A stretch of 64,000 bases of DNA from Petrosia ficiformis (Eukaryota > Porifera > Demospongiae > Haplosclerida > Petrosiidae). The position numbers and the translations under genes are program-made. This document shows positions 1 through 11,281 of this stretch, piece by piece; positions within the stretch are counted from its first letter, which is position 1, and each line of letters opens with the position of its first letter. The stretch spans positions 3,492,001 to 3,556,000 of the forward strand of contig OX345636.1 in NCBI GenBank assembly GCA_947044365.1, written 5' to 3'. The notes under the pieces are model-generated. The model had not been told where the DNA came from and did no database searches. It saw only the letters and a program-made list of their open reading frames with translations.

Positions 1-540
1 TCAAATTGTTTTTTACCCTGTTGTCTTTGAAGTGTGAGCTTTAAAGTATCCTCTAATGTTGTTGGATGTTCCCTCATAAGTACTAGTTGGATCGATGGAG
101 ACTCGACACCTTGAATAAACTGGTTGCGAGCGATCGGAAGGCATTGTTCGGGACTCCATTCTGGGAATGCTTTGTTGGCTAGGACTCGGAGTGCTCCAGC
201 GAACTCCATCAATGATTCTCCGCTTCTTTGTCTGCTTTTGATACTGCCATTCAATCTCATTTCCAGCAGGATCAAAACATTCCTTCAGGCAGTTCACTAA
301 GACTTTGTAGTCCTCTGTTTCAACCAGTCCATGGTGATTAATCACACGAAAAGATTCATCATCCAGTAGAGAAAGCAGTTCTTTTGTGATTTTTGCATCA
401 GGGATTTCTGCCTCTTTTGCATACAATTCGAACCTCTGAATCCACAATGTGAAATCAGTTCAAGGGGTGAACTTGGCTGGTGGCTTTGCAGTAGCCACTC
501 TACGTAAGATTTTCCAAGCTTAACGCCATCCAACTTCTGA
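1..540 (-). pseudogene. Ty3/gypsy-type gag fragment, frameshifted, runs off the left edge
   Basis: The minus strand encodes a capsid-like gag region with the pattern W-x-x-RFE-x-Y near 445, a leucine-rich middle, and the C-terminal block with FPEWSPEQC and REHPTTLEDTL typical of invertebrate gypsy-like gag proteins. The N-terminal part (447 to about 230) and the C-terminal part (about 220 to 1) lie in different frames, so there is at least one frameshift. A TGA at 460-462 also separates the upstream part, which reads AKFTP before the stop. No zinc knuckle is seen because the sequence ends. It is a dead copy. Assignment to Ty3/gypsy rather than another LTR group is inference from gag style. 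Confidence 0.7.
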
Positions 541-690
541 CACCAGTATAACATTCTTTTTGATTGAGAAGTATTTATTATTACAGCCAAAAAAATCAAA
601 AGGTTACAATTACTTAGATACAAAACAGAAGCATGGTACGGCTCCATAAATACAAGATATACGTAGACGTTGTTACAATATTTTCAGGGC
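541..690 (-). other. Possible 5' leader or LTR edge of the gag element
   Basis: This non-coding stretch lies directly upstream of the gag frame on the minus strand. It contains TGGTGTCAGAAGTTGG near 545, which resembles the leader just after the LTR in gypsy-like elements, and an AATAAATA polyadenylation-like signal. No LTR boundary could be fixed because the partner LTR is outside the window. Confidence 0.3.
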
Positions 691-3300
691 TGTTAGACTA
701 TGTATAATGCCTTGTATGTACCCAAGTTAACCTGCAATTTATTCTCCGTAAGAGCAGGAGGTACCAAGGGAAACTCTGTGATGTTTGAAAGTTCTAAGTG
801 TTGGACTGATAACAGAAATAGGAAACTATTGGGAATGGGATCACTTGTGCAGACTTGGATTGCAAGACTATCACTTGGGAACATGTTGCTGTAGCGTCAG
901 GATCTCGAAGCTGATCATTGGCATCAACGCCTACCACACTTGAATGAACATCAACTAAAGGAGATTGTTAACATGATCTGGTGAAACGAGTGGAGAAATT
1001 TTTTCAACAAGGAAATTACATATGTGGACCTGTGCCTATGGACTTAATTGGAGGGAAGAGATACTTTGTTACTTTTATCGATGACTACACAAGATATTGT
1101 GAGGTATACTTTATGAAGAACAAGTCTGAGGTCTTCAACAAGTTCAAGGAGTTGGAGTTGTGTACAACTAATAAATGTAGTTTCTCTATAGGAACTTTAC
1201 GATCAGATAATGGTGGGGAATATCTCTCTAAGAAGTTGATGTCTTACTTACAGCAAAAAGGGATATATTATGAGCTTACAGCTTAATGCTCACCATCTCA
1301 AAATGGAGTTGCAGAAAGGATCAATTGAACCTTAATGGAGTCTGCATGTGCCATGATAGACCAAACTGAAGAACGAGAGGATGTAAACGAGGAGGCGGTT
1401 ATCCTAGAAGACAGAGAATTATACCAGTCAGGTATGGAATTGATGAATATGTTGATATTGCATTTTTAGGTGGAGAGGAACCACAAAGTATTGAGGAAGC
1501 ACTGGGCAGTAAATTGTCAAAGAAATGGAAAAAGCAGCTGATTCAGAGTACCAATTGATGGAGAGTGGAACATGGGAACTTGTAAGATTGCCTAGTGGAA
1601 GGAAACTAAGTAGATGCAGATGGATGTTCAAGAATAAGCAAGAAAGTGATGGAAAGTGAAATGTTACAAAGCCCGACTAGTGGCAAAATGATACACTCAA
1701 AAGTTTGGAGAAGATTACAATGAAACATTTGCACCTGTAGTTCGATATTCATCTGTGAGGTAATTGAACTCCAAACTTCTAAAGGAAGTTTGACTTTTAA
1801 TTTCATTTAGTATCACTTTGTGTGTTTATGTGTTTATAGATTTTGATAAGTGTAGATTAATATAATGTCCTTATTTTTGTATCTTTTAGTTCTTATCATT
1901 ATGTTATTGTTCTCTACGCTTTTACCCTCTTGTCCTTTTGTGTATTGTCAGTTTTTGTATAAATAGCTTTGCTTATTCAGTGTACATTAGAGTTCCAATT
2001 GAATCAATACTTTGATCAATAAACTATATCACAGTCTGTTCAATCTTTATTAGCATTTGCAGTTCAAAATATCTCATTTTGGTTCACCAAATGGACATTG
2101 TCACAGCCTTTCTGAATGAAATATTGGAGGAAGAGATCTATATGGAACAGCCACCAGGATATACCAAGGAAGGAGAAAAAAACCTCGTTTGCAAGCTGAA
2201 GGGATCACTCTACGAATTAAAACAGTCTTCTAGATGCTGGAACACAGTTTTCAAGGAATACACGAAATCTACTAACTTCAAACAATGTACAGCTGATCCT
2301 TGTACTTTTATCAGGAGTGAAGGGACTGACTTAACAATCATTTCTGTGTATGTTGACGACTTAATAATCATCACAAAGACCCCGGAAATGATGATGAGAA
2401 TAAAGGACAGTATAGAGACACGCTTCTGAATGAAGGACCTTGGCAAACTCCACTATTGCCTGAGAGGTACTGTTGAATATGAAGAAGAGAAGAATGTTTA
2501 TGGATGCACCAAAAGCAGTATATTCAGTCATTAATGGAAAGATATGGACTATCTGAAGCAAAAACATCTACAACCCCAGCAGGTATTAATGTCAAGCCAG
2601 TTAAAGATGAAAGGAATGAGTAATCCAGTCGATGGTAGGAAGTCCGCTTTATGCAGCTATCGCAACAAGACCTGATATATATGTCAAGCAATGGGAGCTG
2701 TGTTGAAGTCTAACTCTTGTCCTACTGAAGCTCATCTAACAGCTGTAAAAAGAATTTTTCGTGTATCTCAAGGGAACATTTAATGTTGAATTGAAGTATG
2801 ACAGATCAAATGATAGTAGTCAAATTGAATTCTAAGATGCAGATTTGGCTGGGGACATAGACAACTGACATCCCACTACAGGGGATCTATTTGTCTTGTC
2901 TGGAAGAGCTATTAGCTGGCTTAGCAGGAAAAAATCAGTTGTCGCATTCTCAACCACTGAAGTGGAGTACATTGCACTCAGTACAGTCACACAAGAGGCT
3001 ATGGTTGAAATTATTGTCAGACATCAAGACTACTCCAATGACACCAACTATCATCAAAAAAAATAATCAAGGAACTATTGCTGTTGCAAGAAACCCAAGT
3101 TTTCAGGCTATATAGAACCAAACATATCGATATCAAGTTTCACTATGTGCGTGATGCCTTGTGTGATAGAGTCATAGAATTGGTCTACTTTCCAACTGAA
3201 CAGATGACAGTAGATATATTGACAAAACTTCTCTCTTGTGGTCGATTTGAGACTTCAATTGGAGATGGGACTAAAGAATCTACCAAATGTTAAATCAATT
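691..3300 (+). pseudogene. Ty1/copia pol, multiply broken
   Basis: Copia domains occur in order on the plus strand. A protease to GAG-pre-integrase linker lies at 700-894. The integrase core is at 981-1286, with FIDDYTR and RSDNGGEY carrying the first two acidic residues. A post-integrase linker follows at 1365-1560. Reverse transcriptase (RVT_2 type) is at 2079-2429, with QMDIVTAFL and the YVDDL catalytic motif. RNase H and the C-terminal tail are at 2860-3293, ending with RTKHIDIKFHYVRD. The frame changes repeatedly. The integrase C-terminal part is missing around 1345-1365, where the sequence jumps straight into the linker. An LTR-like insert splits the RT domain. The related fragment at 60.4-61.4 kb keeps the deleted integrase part. 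Confidence 0.9.
1765..2042 (+). mobile_element. Solo LTR-like insertion inside the copia RT domain
   Basis: A 278-bp block interrupts the copia reading between the SVR motif and the AFAVQ motif of the RT domain. It begins TGAAC and ends GTTCA (TG...CA, with 5-bp inverted ends). It contains a TATA-like TGTATAAATAG at about 1956 and CAATAAACT at about 2019, as expected of an LTR promoter and polyadenylation signal. It is unlike the resident element's own 3' LTR. A clean target-site duplication is not visible. An intron reading (GT...AG) was considered, but the junction does not restore the frame cleanly. Confidence 0.5.
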
Positions 3301-3310
3301 TTAGTGGGAG

Positions 3311-3538
3311 TGTTGTAGTGGTAAATTGACTTTATTGTTAGCATATTTAATGTGTTTGTGGTAGTGTGGTTTTGCACATTTATTTCTAGGCTCGTTTGAA
3401 CTTGTATAATCCCACATGTTTAATTAATATCTTGAATATTCTAGAACCTTCCTTAGTTTCTGTATATAAATTGTGCTCAGTTGAGTCAGTATATATCAAC
3501 AACTGTAATTTGTACACTACTAATACACAACATCAACA
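3311..3538 (+). mobile_element. 3' LTR of the copia element
   Basis: The block runs from TGTTGTAGTGG to CATCAACA, giving 5-bp inverted ends TGTTG/CAACA. It follows a purine-rich tract (TTAGTGGGAG, 3301-3310) a few bases after the end of pol. A TATA-like TGTATATAAATTG lies inside at about 3461. The position, ends and preceding polypurine tract are the standard layout of a 3' LTR. The 5' LTR is not in the window. Confidence 0.75.
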
Positions 3539-3539
3539 A

Positions 3540-4188
3540 GTTACCTCTCATATGATTACACTAGAGGGAAGGGATGATGATAAAAACGCAATAAGTGACT
3601 CTTGGATAATCAATTTAGCTGCATTGATTTGGTATCAGGTAACATGTCATGACACATGTATTACATTGTTATCTATTGGTATCAGTTTTGTTTTTATCAA
3701 AATGTAATATTGAGAATACTGGTATATCCAAAATAAAATTTATAAAATTTTAATATAATTTTTCATCCCTTCAGATTAATCTATATACCTGTATCTCTTA
3801 ATAACCATTGAATAACAACATGTCTGATATCTAATAACAGTGTGTGGGTTATAGTCACTGAAGGAGCCAGAGAACAGATAATACTAGTATTATAGTGAAT
3901 GGAAGTGACATTACTATGATTGTAGAACTAGGTATGTTATAATAACGTGTGCATGCTATAAGTAATGGATATTTCCCTGTTTGGAGGTAGGTTATGGGCA
4001 TATACCACCTAAAAGATACTAGGTCAAGGGTGTAGCTTGAGACTATTATCTCAAGAGTGGTATATGCCCATATGTTTTATATGTGTCATGTCATGTTACC
4101 TGATACCAAATCAATGTAGCTGAATTGATTATCCAACAGTCACTATATAATCATCCCTTCCCCCTTGTGTGGTCATATGAGAGGTAAC
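3540..4188. mobile_element. Inverted-repeat (MITE or foldback) element
   Basis: The left end GTTACCTCTCATATGA (3540-3555) recurs as its reverse complement at 4173-4188. The similarity extends inwards through roughly 3570-3660 against 4085-4170, so the element has inverted arms of about 120 bp. A second inner inverted repeat (GGGCATATACCACC at about 3996 against GGTATATGCCC at about 4061) lies in the centre. The open frame at 3396-3707 spans LTR and arm and is not a gene. A diverged copy of the left arm occurs at 39.69-39.88 kb. It sits directly against the copia LTR end. Confidence 0.65.
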
Positions 4189-4670
4189 TAGTTGATTTGA
4201 TGATATAGTATTAATGATACTACTAGCATGACGCTCTCTCCCTTTAGGCCACTTCACTGTGGTAACTGATGATTGTACTATTTTCTCAGAATCCTAGTAA
4301 TATGTTATACATTGATTTTAATTATTATTAATATTAATCTAAAATTATAAGTAATGAACATAAAGAAATTATTAATTAGAATAACTAATATTAATGGTGT
4401 AGTTTACGGGTGGATTAGTCTATGATCACACAAATTTTGAATCTTTCCTAATTACATGTACTAATAAACACCACATGTACTTTTTTATGAGTAAATATTT
4501 TGATAGCATTAATATCATGTGATTAAAAGTTATATTTCACATAATAAAAATAGTATTTGAGCAAATCTTTGCGCGTGGCAACAGTATACATAATTTCGCT
4601 AACCTACTAATATAGTGTGGGTTTCTGTGATTTTTTACTCTTTAGACAAGTAACTGATCAACAGTCAATC
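4189..4670. other. AT-rich intergenic sequence
   Basis: No coding frame, RNA or repeat structure was recognised. The sequence is AT-rich with several TTAATATTA-type stretches. Confidence 0.4.
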
Positions 4671-4674
4671 GCAA

Positions 4675-4824
4675 ATGACAGAAAGAGCTGTACAACTTCC
4701 GGCTCCTACTCCACTCCAGTATAAGGTGTGGTCTTCCAAGATCGCTATCAAGAAGTTCGCGAAGCGAGAACAGCCCCACCCAACTCTTTTGGAATCTCAT
4801 ACACTACAAAAAAAGTTTGGTTAG
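4675..4824 (+). CDS. Small 49-residue open frame, unknown
   Basis: The frame starts at an ATG in CGCAAATGA context and ends at TAG. The product is basic (KKFAKREQ near the middle), with no signal peptide, membrane segment or known motif. Base composition is more GC-rich than its surroundings, which is why it stands out. The same frame continues after the stop as TELKLATDSPATDSL, a peptide also hinted at in the inverted copy near 11.29 kb. It may be a first exon, part of a repeat, or chance. Confidence 0.2.
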   Translation: MTERAVQLPAPTPLQYKVWSSKIAIKKFAKREQPHPTLLESHTLQKKFG

Positions 4825-4828
4825 GCGA

Positions 4829-4875
4829 CCGAGCTGAAGCTGGCGACTGATTCACCAGCAACTGATTCACTGGGG
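4829..4875 (+). repeat. Left arm of a long-range inverted repeat
   Basis: The block starting ACCGAGCTGAAGC and ending near CTGATTCACT matches, with one mismatch over its 26-base core (4829-4854), the reverse complement of 11282-11307. Weaker similarity continues inward. The two arms point at each other and bracket the transposase-USP gene region, so they may be terminal inverted repeats. No target-site duplication could be identified. Confidence 0.45.
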
Positions 4876-5506
4876 CGGGGTGACAAACCATAAAGAATGC
4901 AATGAATGTGCTGTTGTGCGCACAACTATTGTAAGTTATATTTATATTTATATATATAATTATATATAATATATATATATATGTTGGTTAAATTACGGAA
5001 TAAAGCTTTCTCAGTGAGGTTGTTATGAGTAGTTGTTTGGGCTGCGATTGTTTTTTAAGCTAATGATGTCTATAACCCAAAGGATTCAACAGCTAAGGAA
5101 ACAAAACTCCCCAAAGCATGTTTCACCTATAATATATTATAATTACATTACATAATCTTGTACATATAGTGTATGTACACATTTTATAATGACTTGCGGT
5201 TGTTTGTAATATGTCAGTTTGTATACTGCACTGTGTTATAATATTCATGTATGTATTTGAACCATAATTATAATGCAAGTGTATTATATAGACTCTTGGA
5301 GTGTCACAAAAGAAGCCGGGGTCCCCATAATTAATAATGTACTATAGTTATAAAATATTGTACATCTTTATTAGTCTCACATATTTTGTGAAGGTAAGGA
5401 CCATGAGACAAGATCTGCATCAAATATTAATGTATCTCAGTATAATCTTTACTGACTAGTACAATAATTATTATATCATACAAAGAATCTTTTATGGTTT
5501 GGAAAG
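4876..5506. other. Non-coding AT-rich stretch downstream of the transposase-USP gene
   Basis: It contains a short TATA repeat (about 4947-4983) and no frame of note. The last exon(s) of the minus-strand USP gene should lie here or in the tandem repeat that follows, but none could be recognised. Confidence 0.35.
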
Positions 5507-5863
5507 ACGTTTAAGTTGATATGGAAAACTGTTGAAGCTTTAGACAACTCAACCAAATTCATTTTTTGGTTCATCTTACTATCCCCCTTAAGAAACTCAT
5601 ATGTACGAACCCATCACTCCACCCACATTTTTTTCAATATCGATGAATTCCTGAATTATGTATATTTCAATCACGTTTAAGTTGATATTGAAAACTGTTG
5701 AAGCTTTAGACAAGTCAACCAAATTCATTTTTTGGTTCATCTTACTATCCCCTTTAAGAAACTCATATGTATGAACCCATCACTCCACCCACATTTTTTC
5801 AATATCGATGAATTCCTGAATTATGTATATTTCAATCACGTTTAAGTTGATATTGAAAACTGT
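5507..5863. repeat. 166-bp tandem repeat, about 2.2 copies
   Basis: The unit starts ACGTTTAAGTTGATAT at 5507, again at 5673 and at 5838, giving periods of 166 and 165 bp. Copies one and two differ by only a few substitutions and by one-base length changes in C, T and A runs, so the duplication is young. The third copy stops after about 25 bp. Confidence 0.95.
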
Positions 5864-5934
5864 GCTGTGTCTGATATGATGAATAATTCATAAAGTTTCT
5901 CTACTCCATGCATGCATTGAAAATGTTCACTTAC

Positions 5935-8900
5935 AGTGGCCTAAGTCAAAGGAGTCTCCATGGTGAATCTATAGTAACGAATGCACAAGAACTAACAAGT
6001 TTTGTAATTGGAAGTTACTATACTCACAATCAATCCTATTAATTCATACTTGGTTGGAGCAGTAGTAAATTCATTAGCTTCAATGGTGACATTCCTATCA
6101 TCCATTGATATTCAAAGTAAACAATAATAAGTTGTGAGTTTGGCATCTAACTTTGGCAGTGTAATTTTTGAACATGATTTTGTTGTTCCAATATAGTTTC
6201 TGTTAATATTCACAATCTGGAAGTCTGGTAATGCTATTAACTTTGATGAATATATAACTGGGCTGTTACAGTCATCACAATAGCTATTGATCTAAGTAGA
6301 ATAGTGTATATGAGGGATTAATCAATTCATACCAATATTCTTCTGTTGACTGTAAATACGATGTTAAAGAATTAATCCAAGTATCATTTATTGATCCTTC
6401 AGCTTTTACAGAAATATTCAATAAAGGTATATCTAGACATTTTGACTGACAAGCGATAACAGAGTAATAGAATGATTTTGCGGAAATGACTTGCAACTAT
6501 ACTGGTCTAACCTTTGTACATACAGTACAGGTAAAGTATTTTTCAACAGCACAAATGAATACTTGCTTCAAATCCTAAACATTTGTGGAATCATAATTAT
6601 ATGAAACCACAGTTTTTGGAAACAATCACCTGTAAACCTTCCGTTAAATATTGTATCAAATACTCCATTCCCTCTGCTGCATTCTCATTTCGACTTTTGC
6701 TAAAAGAATTGGTGTTTGCAGATGTTATCATGGTCTGAGTGAATAATAATATACTGTGAGAATCAAGTGTGATTACTCTTCCTAACCAATAGATTTCCAG
6801 GGTCTGCTGTTTGGAATTGTATCTTTCTGTGAAGACAAAGGTATTCCTTCTGAATGTTTGTGAGTACACCTGTTGACTGCATTCCTGTGAAAGAAATCTG
6901 AATTAATGATGCAGATATCCAGTTGATAAATTTACCTTGTAAATAAAGTGGTAGATCTGTAATATCCAGTAACTGTAAAGCAGTATTCAACCAACAGTTT
7001 GCACCAATATTCTTTAAGCCAAAATTTGCAGCCACTTTAATTTTAAGTGGATTTGTTTGTGCTGTTTCCTATATAAAGTATGTGGTTGTGTAAAAAGTAA
7101 TCGATAAGTGAAACCAAACTAACATTTACAGAAGTCTCAGTAGATGCTTCTAAGTTAGGTCTACAATTATTATTAACACAAAATAAAACTGAGCAAGCTG
7201 ATACATATTATATATATATATATACATGTACCTCTTTGGCAAAAATTCAAATTCAAAATCTGGAGCCCGTTGATAAGATACTCTTTTCTTACCATTCTTA
7301 TAACGTTTTGACCACTTCTCTTTAAGAGGTTTTGCTGGCTTACCAACATGTTTCTTAATTAATTGAAGTATAGGTAATTCAATAATGAGTAGCTATATTA
7401 GGCAGCAATATAATACCTGAACTATTTTCCTTTTATTTAAAACTTAACTCTTCAATGAATCGAATTTGCCTTCCTAAAAGTAGTGGATAATGTTTGTACA
7501 GAAAAACATCTGGTCTCAATTGCTTTTCATGATTGTGGTCAATGCTCCTCAGTATGTTGTGCCACGACTCAACAGCACCATTAGTACGTTCATCCTTCTG
7601 TAGTCAATCAAATCTTAATATATTGCTTGTTATCTATCCTTTTATATACCTTCATAACATATGTTTTCTGATATTTCTGATGTCTCCTTGGATCGCCTAT
7701 GTATGTAACAACATTATACAAAACATAATTTTCCAAGTTTACAATAGTAACCTCGCATGAGGGAAGTCCATATGGGAAGTGTTGGAATCCACTTTGTTTC
7801 TAGCACACTCATAAATTTTGGTTGATAAAAAGGATTAACGTCACCATCATCATCTATCTTTTCACTAATTTGGACTTTTCTAAGTCTCTCCACAAAATAT
7901 GTCCCAAAAGGTTTCTTCATTAGTTGTTTCACGTAAACTTCTTCATCCTCAGTGCAATCTTCTTCATCCTCATTATCATCCTTTGAAGTCACATCACTTT
8001 TGAATACATCATTAACTATAGAGTCACTGTCATCCAAACAGCCTAATGAACCAATCATATTGCACAGAGAGTTGTGTGAATCAATAACTCTTTCGTCAAT
8101 GTGAGGTGAGCAAAAGAGTATTTTGATGCAAAATAAGCATTTCTCAACTTGGTCCAATGATGTTGAGTTGACCAGCACAGACATACAATACATTGCATAT
8201 TGATACACCTTCTTTCCACTGATAAGATTATTGTTGGTAATTATTGGTGTTACATACTTACAATAGCCTTTTTAAGTCTTCTTTAGCATTCTTCATTACA
8301 TGACTTATACATGCTAAGACAAAAACCACACTAAAATCTTTTTCTTCTGCACTAGTGGTAACAATTCTAAAACATCTTTTTAGGTAAGCATTTAGAGACT
8401 CTTCATTATATACACTTAAAAAACTTAAAAGTAATACTCGACTTCTGTCAGTTATAACGTGGCAAGGAGTTGCCTTGCATCCATAACCAAATATCTGAGC
8501 TTCACCTCTTCTAAAAACTTGTAAAAAGTTGCATACAGCAGGAACAGAATGGTCTGCAGACACAAACTCAGCAATGGCAACAGATACTTTAGATATTGGA
8601 TGAGATACAACTAGTGCATAATACAGCAACTGTTTGTCTTGAGAAAAGCTATTAGAGATTTTTTGAGGTAGTGAAACAATTGTTCCAGTTGCATCACAAT
8701 GTAAAGGTTTTTCTTTAACTACAGGATGATACAAACGAATTCCTGCTTCTGTGAAACATATGACTCCAAATGGAATTGCTTGTATCACCTGTATATACCC
8801 CCCTATATTACTGTTAGGAAGAAGATTAAATAGATTCTCAGCATCTTTGAGGATGTTTTCTCACAACTACATTGTTGACAATACAACGTTGTCATAAAAT

Positions 8901-9593
8901 TGCAAGTTTTTTCTGCTTTCGGATGAAATTTTCTGAAGAACAGAAGGAGTACCTCCAATTCCGTCTCTATTTCCAGATAAAAACTGTTCCTTGGGTAATT
9001 GCAAGATCTGCATGTTTTGAATGCAAGATGGTTTTATATTGGTCAACTTGGTTCTTAAAGCCACCCCTCAGACCCTTTAATTGGTCTTGCTCTTCTCTCT
9101 GTTTTGCTATGTTTAATTTGTGTATTAATGAAATACACCTGAATGAAAAAGAAATTAAATACATAGCCCATCAGTAAAAGGCAAACCTTTGCATAGATTT
9201 TGGTGCTTTTTGTTTTGGATTTGTCATAAATGCTTATCTGTACACGATATGGGGAGTTGGTAAAAGTACAGTGAGCAATCGCACGAAAAGATGGAGAGGA
9301 TTTTTCCGCTGTCCTTGCTTTACTCGTCCATGTTCAAAAACAAATGAGCAGTAAGGGTTCACTTCCTTTAATGCAGACCCTAAGATATGTGTCCATTCAA
9401 ACTTACATTTGATAGAATTCCATTGATGGTTGGTTAATTGAATAGTAGCACAGTACTTCAGTTTCAAAATGTGCTGAATCCTGTTGGAAATCAAACTTTT
9501 ATGTCCCCACTTACAAAATTAATATGCATATATACATACAGGTGAGTTTATCCACTTTGGAGTTTTTAAATAGTCAGGTGTTGGTAGTAAATC
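5935..9593 (-). CDS. MULE-like DDE transposase fused to a ubiquitin-specific protease domain, multi-exon, N-terminal part broken
   Basis: Exons inferred from splice signals: 9593-9540, 9480-9187, 9138-8262, about 8211-7749, 7597-7440, 7394-7231, about 7161-7131, about 7071-6941, then several short ones to 5968-5935. The transposase core shows HCDATG (Asp codon 8693-8695), VITDRS (Asp 8447-8449), a C-x2-H-x-MKN block, and RTNGAVESWH (Glu 7568-7570), a complete DDE set of the MULE type. An acidic stretch follows the core. Next is a USP domain: Cys box GLKNIGANCWLN (Cys codon 6994-6996), NAAEGMEYLIQ, C-x2-C pairs at about 6440 and 6235, KYELIGLI, and a His box HHGDSFDLGH (His codon 5936-5938). 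Frameshifts occur near 9301 (T run) and near 9065, with TAG and TGA between about 8850 and 8870. The final exon after the His box was not found. It may be a transposon gene or a relic of a captured deubiquitinase. Confidence 0.65.
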
Positions 9594-9763
9594 CTATGAA
9601 AAAAATATTACAATCCCCACAAATTCAGAAATGTGATGTTTTATCACCTCAACTATGCAGTGGGTGGATTGATCATAGTTATCTGTTGTAAAACAAAAGG
9701 GTTGCAAGTTATGTCTAATTATAAGCTACATACATACATACATACATACATGTTTTAATCCAT

Positions 9764-10891
9764 CTATCCTTCTTCATATATTGCTTCAATTCTCATCTCT
9801 TCTTTACATGTAGTACACTTATAGTACTCATTTTTTTTCAGGGATGCTAGACTTATACCTATGCATTCCTCATGGAACGATTCACCGCAATAATTACACA
9901 TTATCATGTTCCTTGTTAATACTTTGATGATACTAAATTCTATACTATACATTTGTGTACCTTGAATTGTCATAAATACTATGCAATATGTTGTAGTACA
10001 TTTCAAACTCTAATGTAATATAAATTTATGACGAATGTATATAGTGTATACGTATCAATACCATATATATATATTAAATTAACACAACCTCATTGACAGG
10101 TTGCTTCACTATGACCATGTCATGCTCTTGCAAGCCAGGTAAAGTAATAGTATGCTAGTATTAAATTCACACATTTAATGATTTAATATTGTGCTCATGT
10201 AGTTAGATACCTTCTCATTATCGATTTTTTGAGAAAACAGCTCCAATTCTGAAGTGCTCATCTGTTCATTGTAAATGAGTATATTGCAACTATCATAACA
10301 TTTCAATTGAAAAATTAACTGTAATTTCAGCTTGTATTTGTAAATCCACATCTGATGTTTGTACATCACAAGGTAATGATGGTTGAAACTGTGAATAATT
10401 TCCAATACAGTGGGTGTATATACAGCTATTAAATTGTCATTAACCTCTACAGTGGTTGATGATTGAGGACATTTCTTAATCGTACTAGACTGTAAATGGA
10501 TTTTGATAAATACATGTAAAACAATTTACAACAGACACTCTCAGACTTACCACTGCCTCATTACAACAAGTAAAATAATCAGAAACATGATCATTCTTAC
10601 AAAATAAATAGTAATCATGTATTTCTCCAACACAAAACAAACTAATTACCTTGGAATCATCAAGTAATTTAACTACTTCATCCTTGATACCATTAATGTT
10701 GTAATACCAAACATTATAGACTGCCTTCACAAATGCTACACTTGGCTTTAATTTACGTGAAATGGACATAGATGCCCTCACCCAGTAACCATTTGGAAAG
10801 GAGAAGAGTGTATGGTGCACACTTGGCAACCCCTCCATTACAGTGAATTGGAGCAACTTTGTAGAATCTACTTTAAACTTTCTTCTTGATG
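9764..10891 (-). CDS. Unknown multi-exon gene ending in a PHD-type zinc finger half
   Basis: Exon one (10891 to about 10550) follows a TTTAG acceptor and ends at GTAAGT. It encodes a domain I do not recognise, beginning SRRKFKVDSTKLLQF and containing FPNGYWVRASMS. A second exon (about 10490-10209) ends at GTATCT, and short pieces follow around 10170-10100 and 10010-9960. The last exon encodes CNYCGESFHEEC and, 19 residues on, CTTC, then stops with a TAG at 9764. The C-x2-C, H-x2-C, C-x2-C order matches the second half of a PHD finger; the first half was not located. It lies just upstream of, and in the same direction as, the transposase-USP gene, so it may be the first gene of the same element or its N-terminal part. 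Confidence 0.45.
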
Positions 10892-10899
10892 CCTAAATA

Positions 10900-11240
10900 C
10901 AATTTCATAATACAACCTCTCATTGAAATCAATAAACAAATAGTAAATACAGAATTTTAACAAAAAAATGTAAAGAATGCACCAAACCAACAAACCATCA
11001 ATGACAATTTCTCTCAGTGACAATTTCTCTCCACCGAATTTGTAAGCAATACATGTGCGTTGAATACACAGCTGCTTTGTCTGTATGTGAACAACATCAG
11101 GGTTGGTTGCTGTTGGCTGTGTCTTGATCAATCTGGTCAATATCACAATCTGGTCAATATCATGGTTGGATGCTGTTGGATGCTGTTGCAGCACGCCAGC
11201 CACTCCTCTAGGTTATTCATAAATTCTTGTTATCACAACT
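10900..11240 (-). other. Possible first exon or leader of the PHD-finger gene
   Basis: A minus-strand frame opens with MAGVLQQHPTASNH at 11203 and could be a first exon, but its downstream half is hydrophobic low-complexity sequence and no convincing donor was chosen. The nucleotide sequence around 11100-11180 repeats GGTTGGATGCTGTTG and CTGGTCAATATCA motifs. Nothing more can be supported. Confidence 0.2.
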
Positions 11241-11281
11241 ATTTAATGGGCGGTCTTGTTTAAGTGCTACGAATCAGCTGC

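Noticed and set aside
1760..2054. Intron within the copia RT
   Set aside because: GT and AG are present but splicing does not restore the expected frame, whereas the block has LTR ends and signals.
3396..3707. 103-codon plus-strand frame
   Set aside because: It spans the copia LTR and the adjacent MITE arm.
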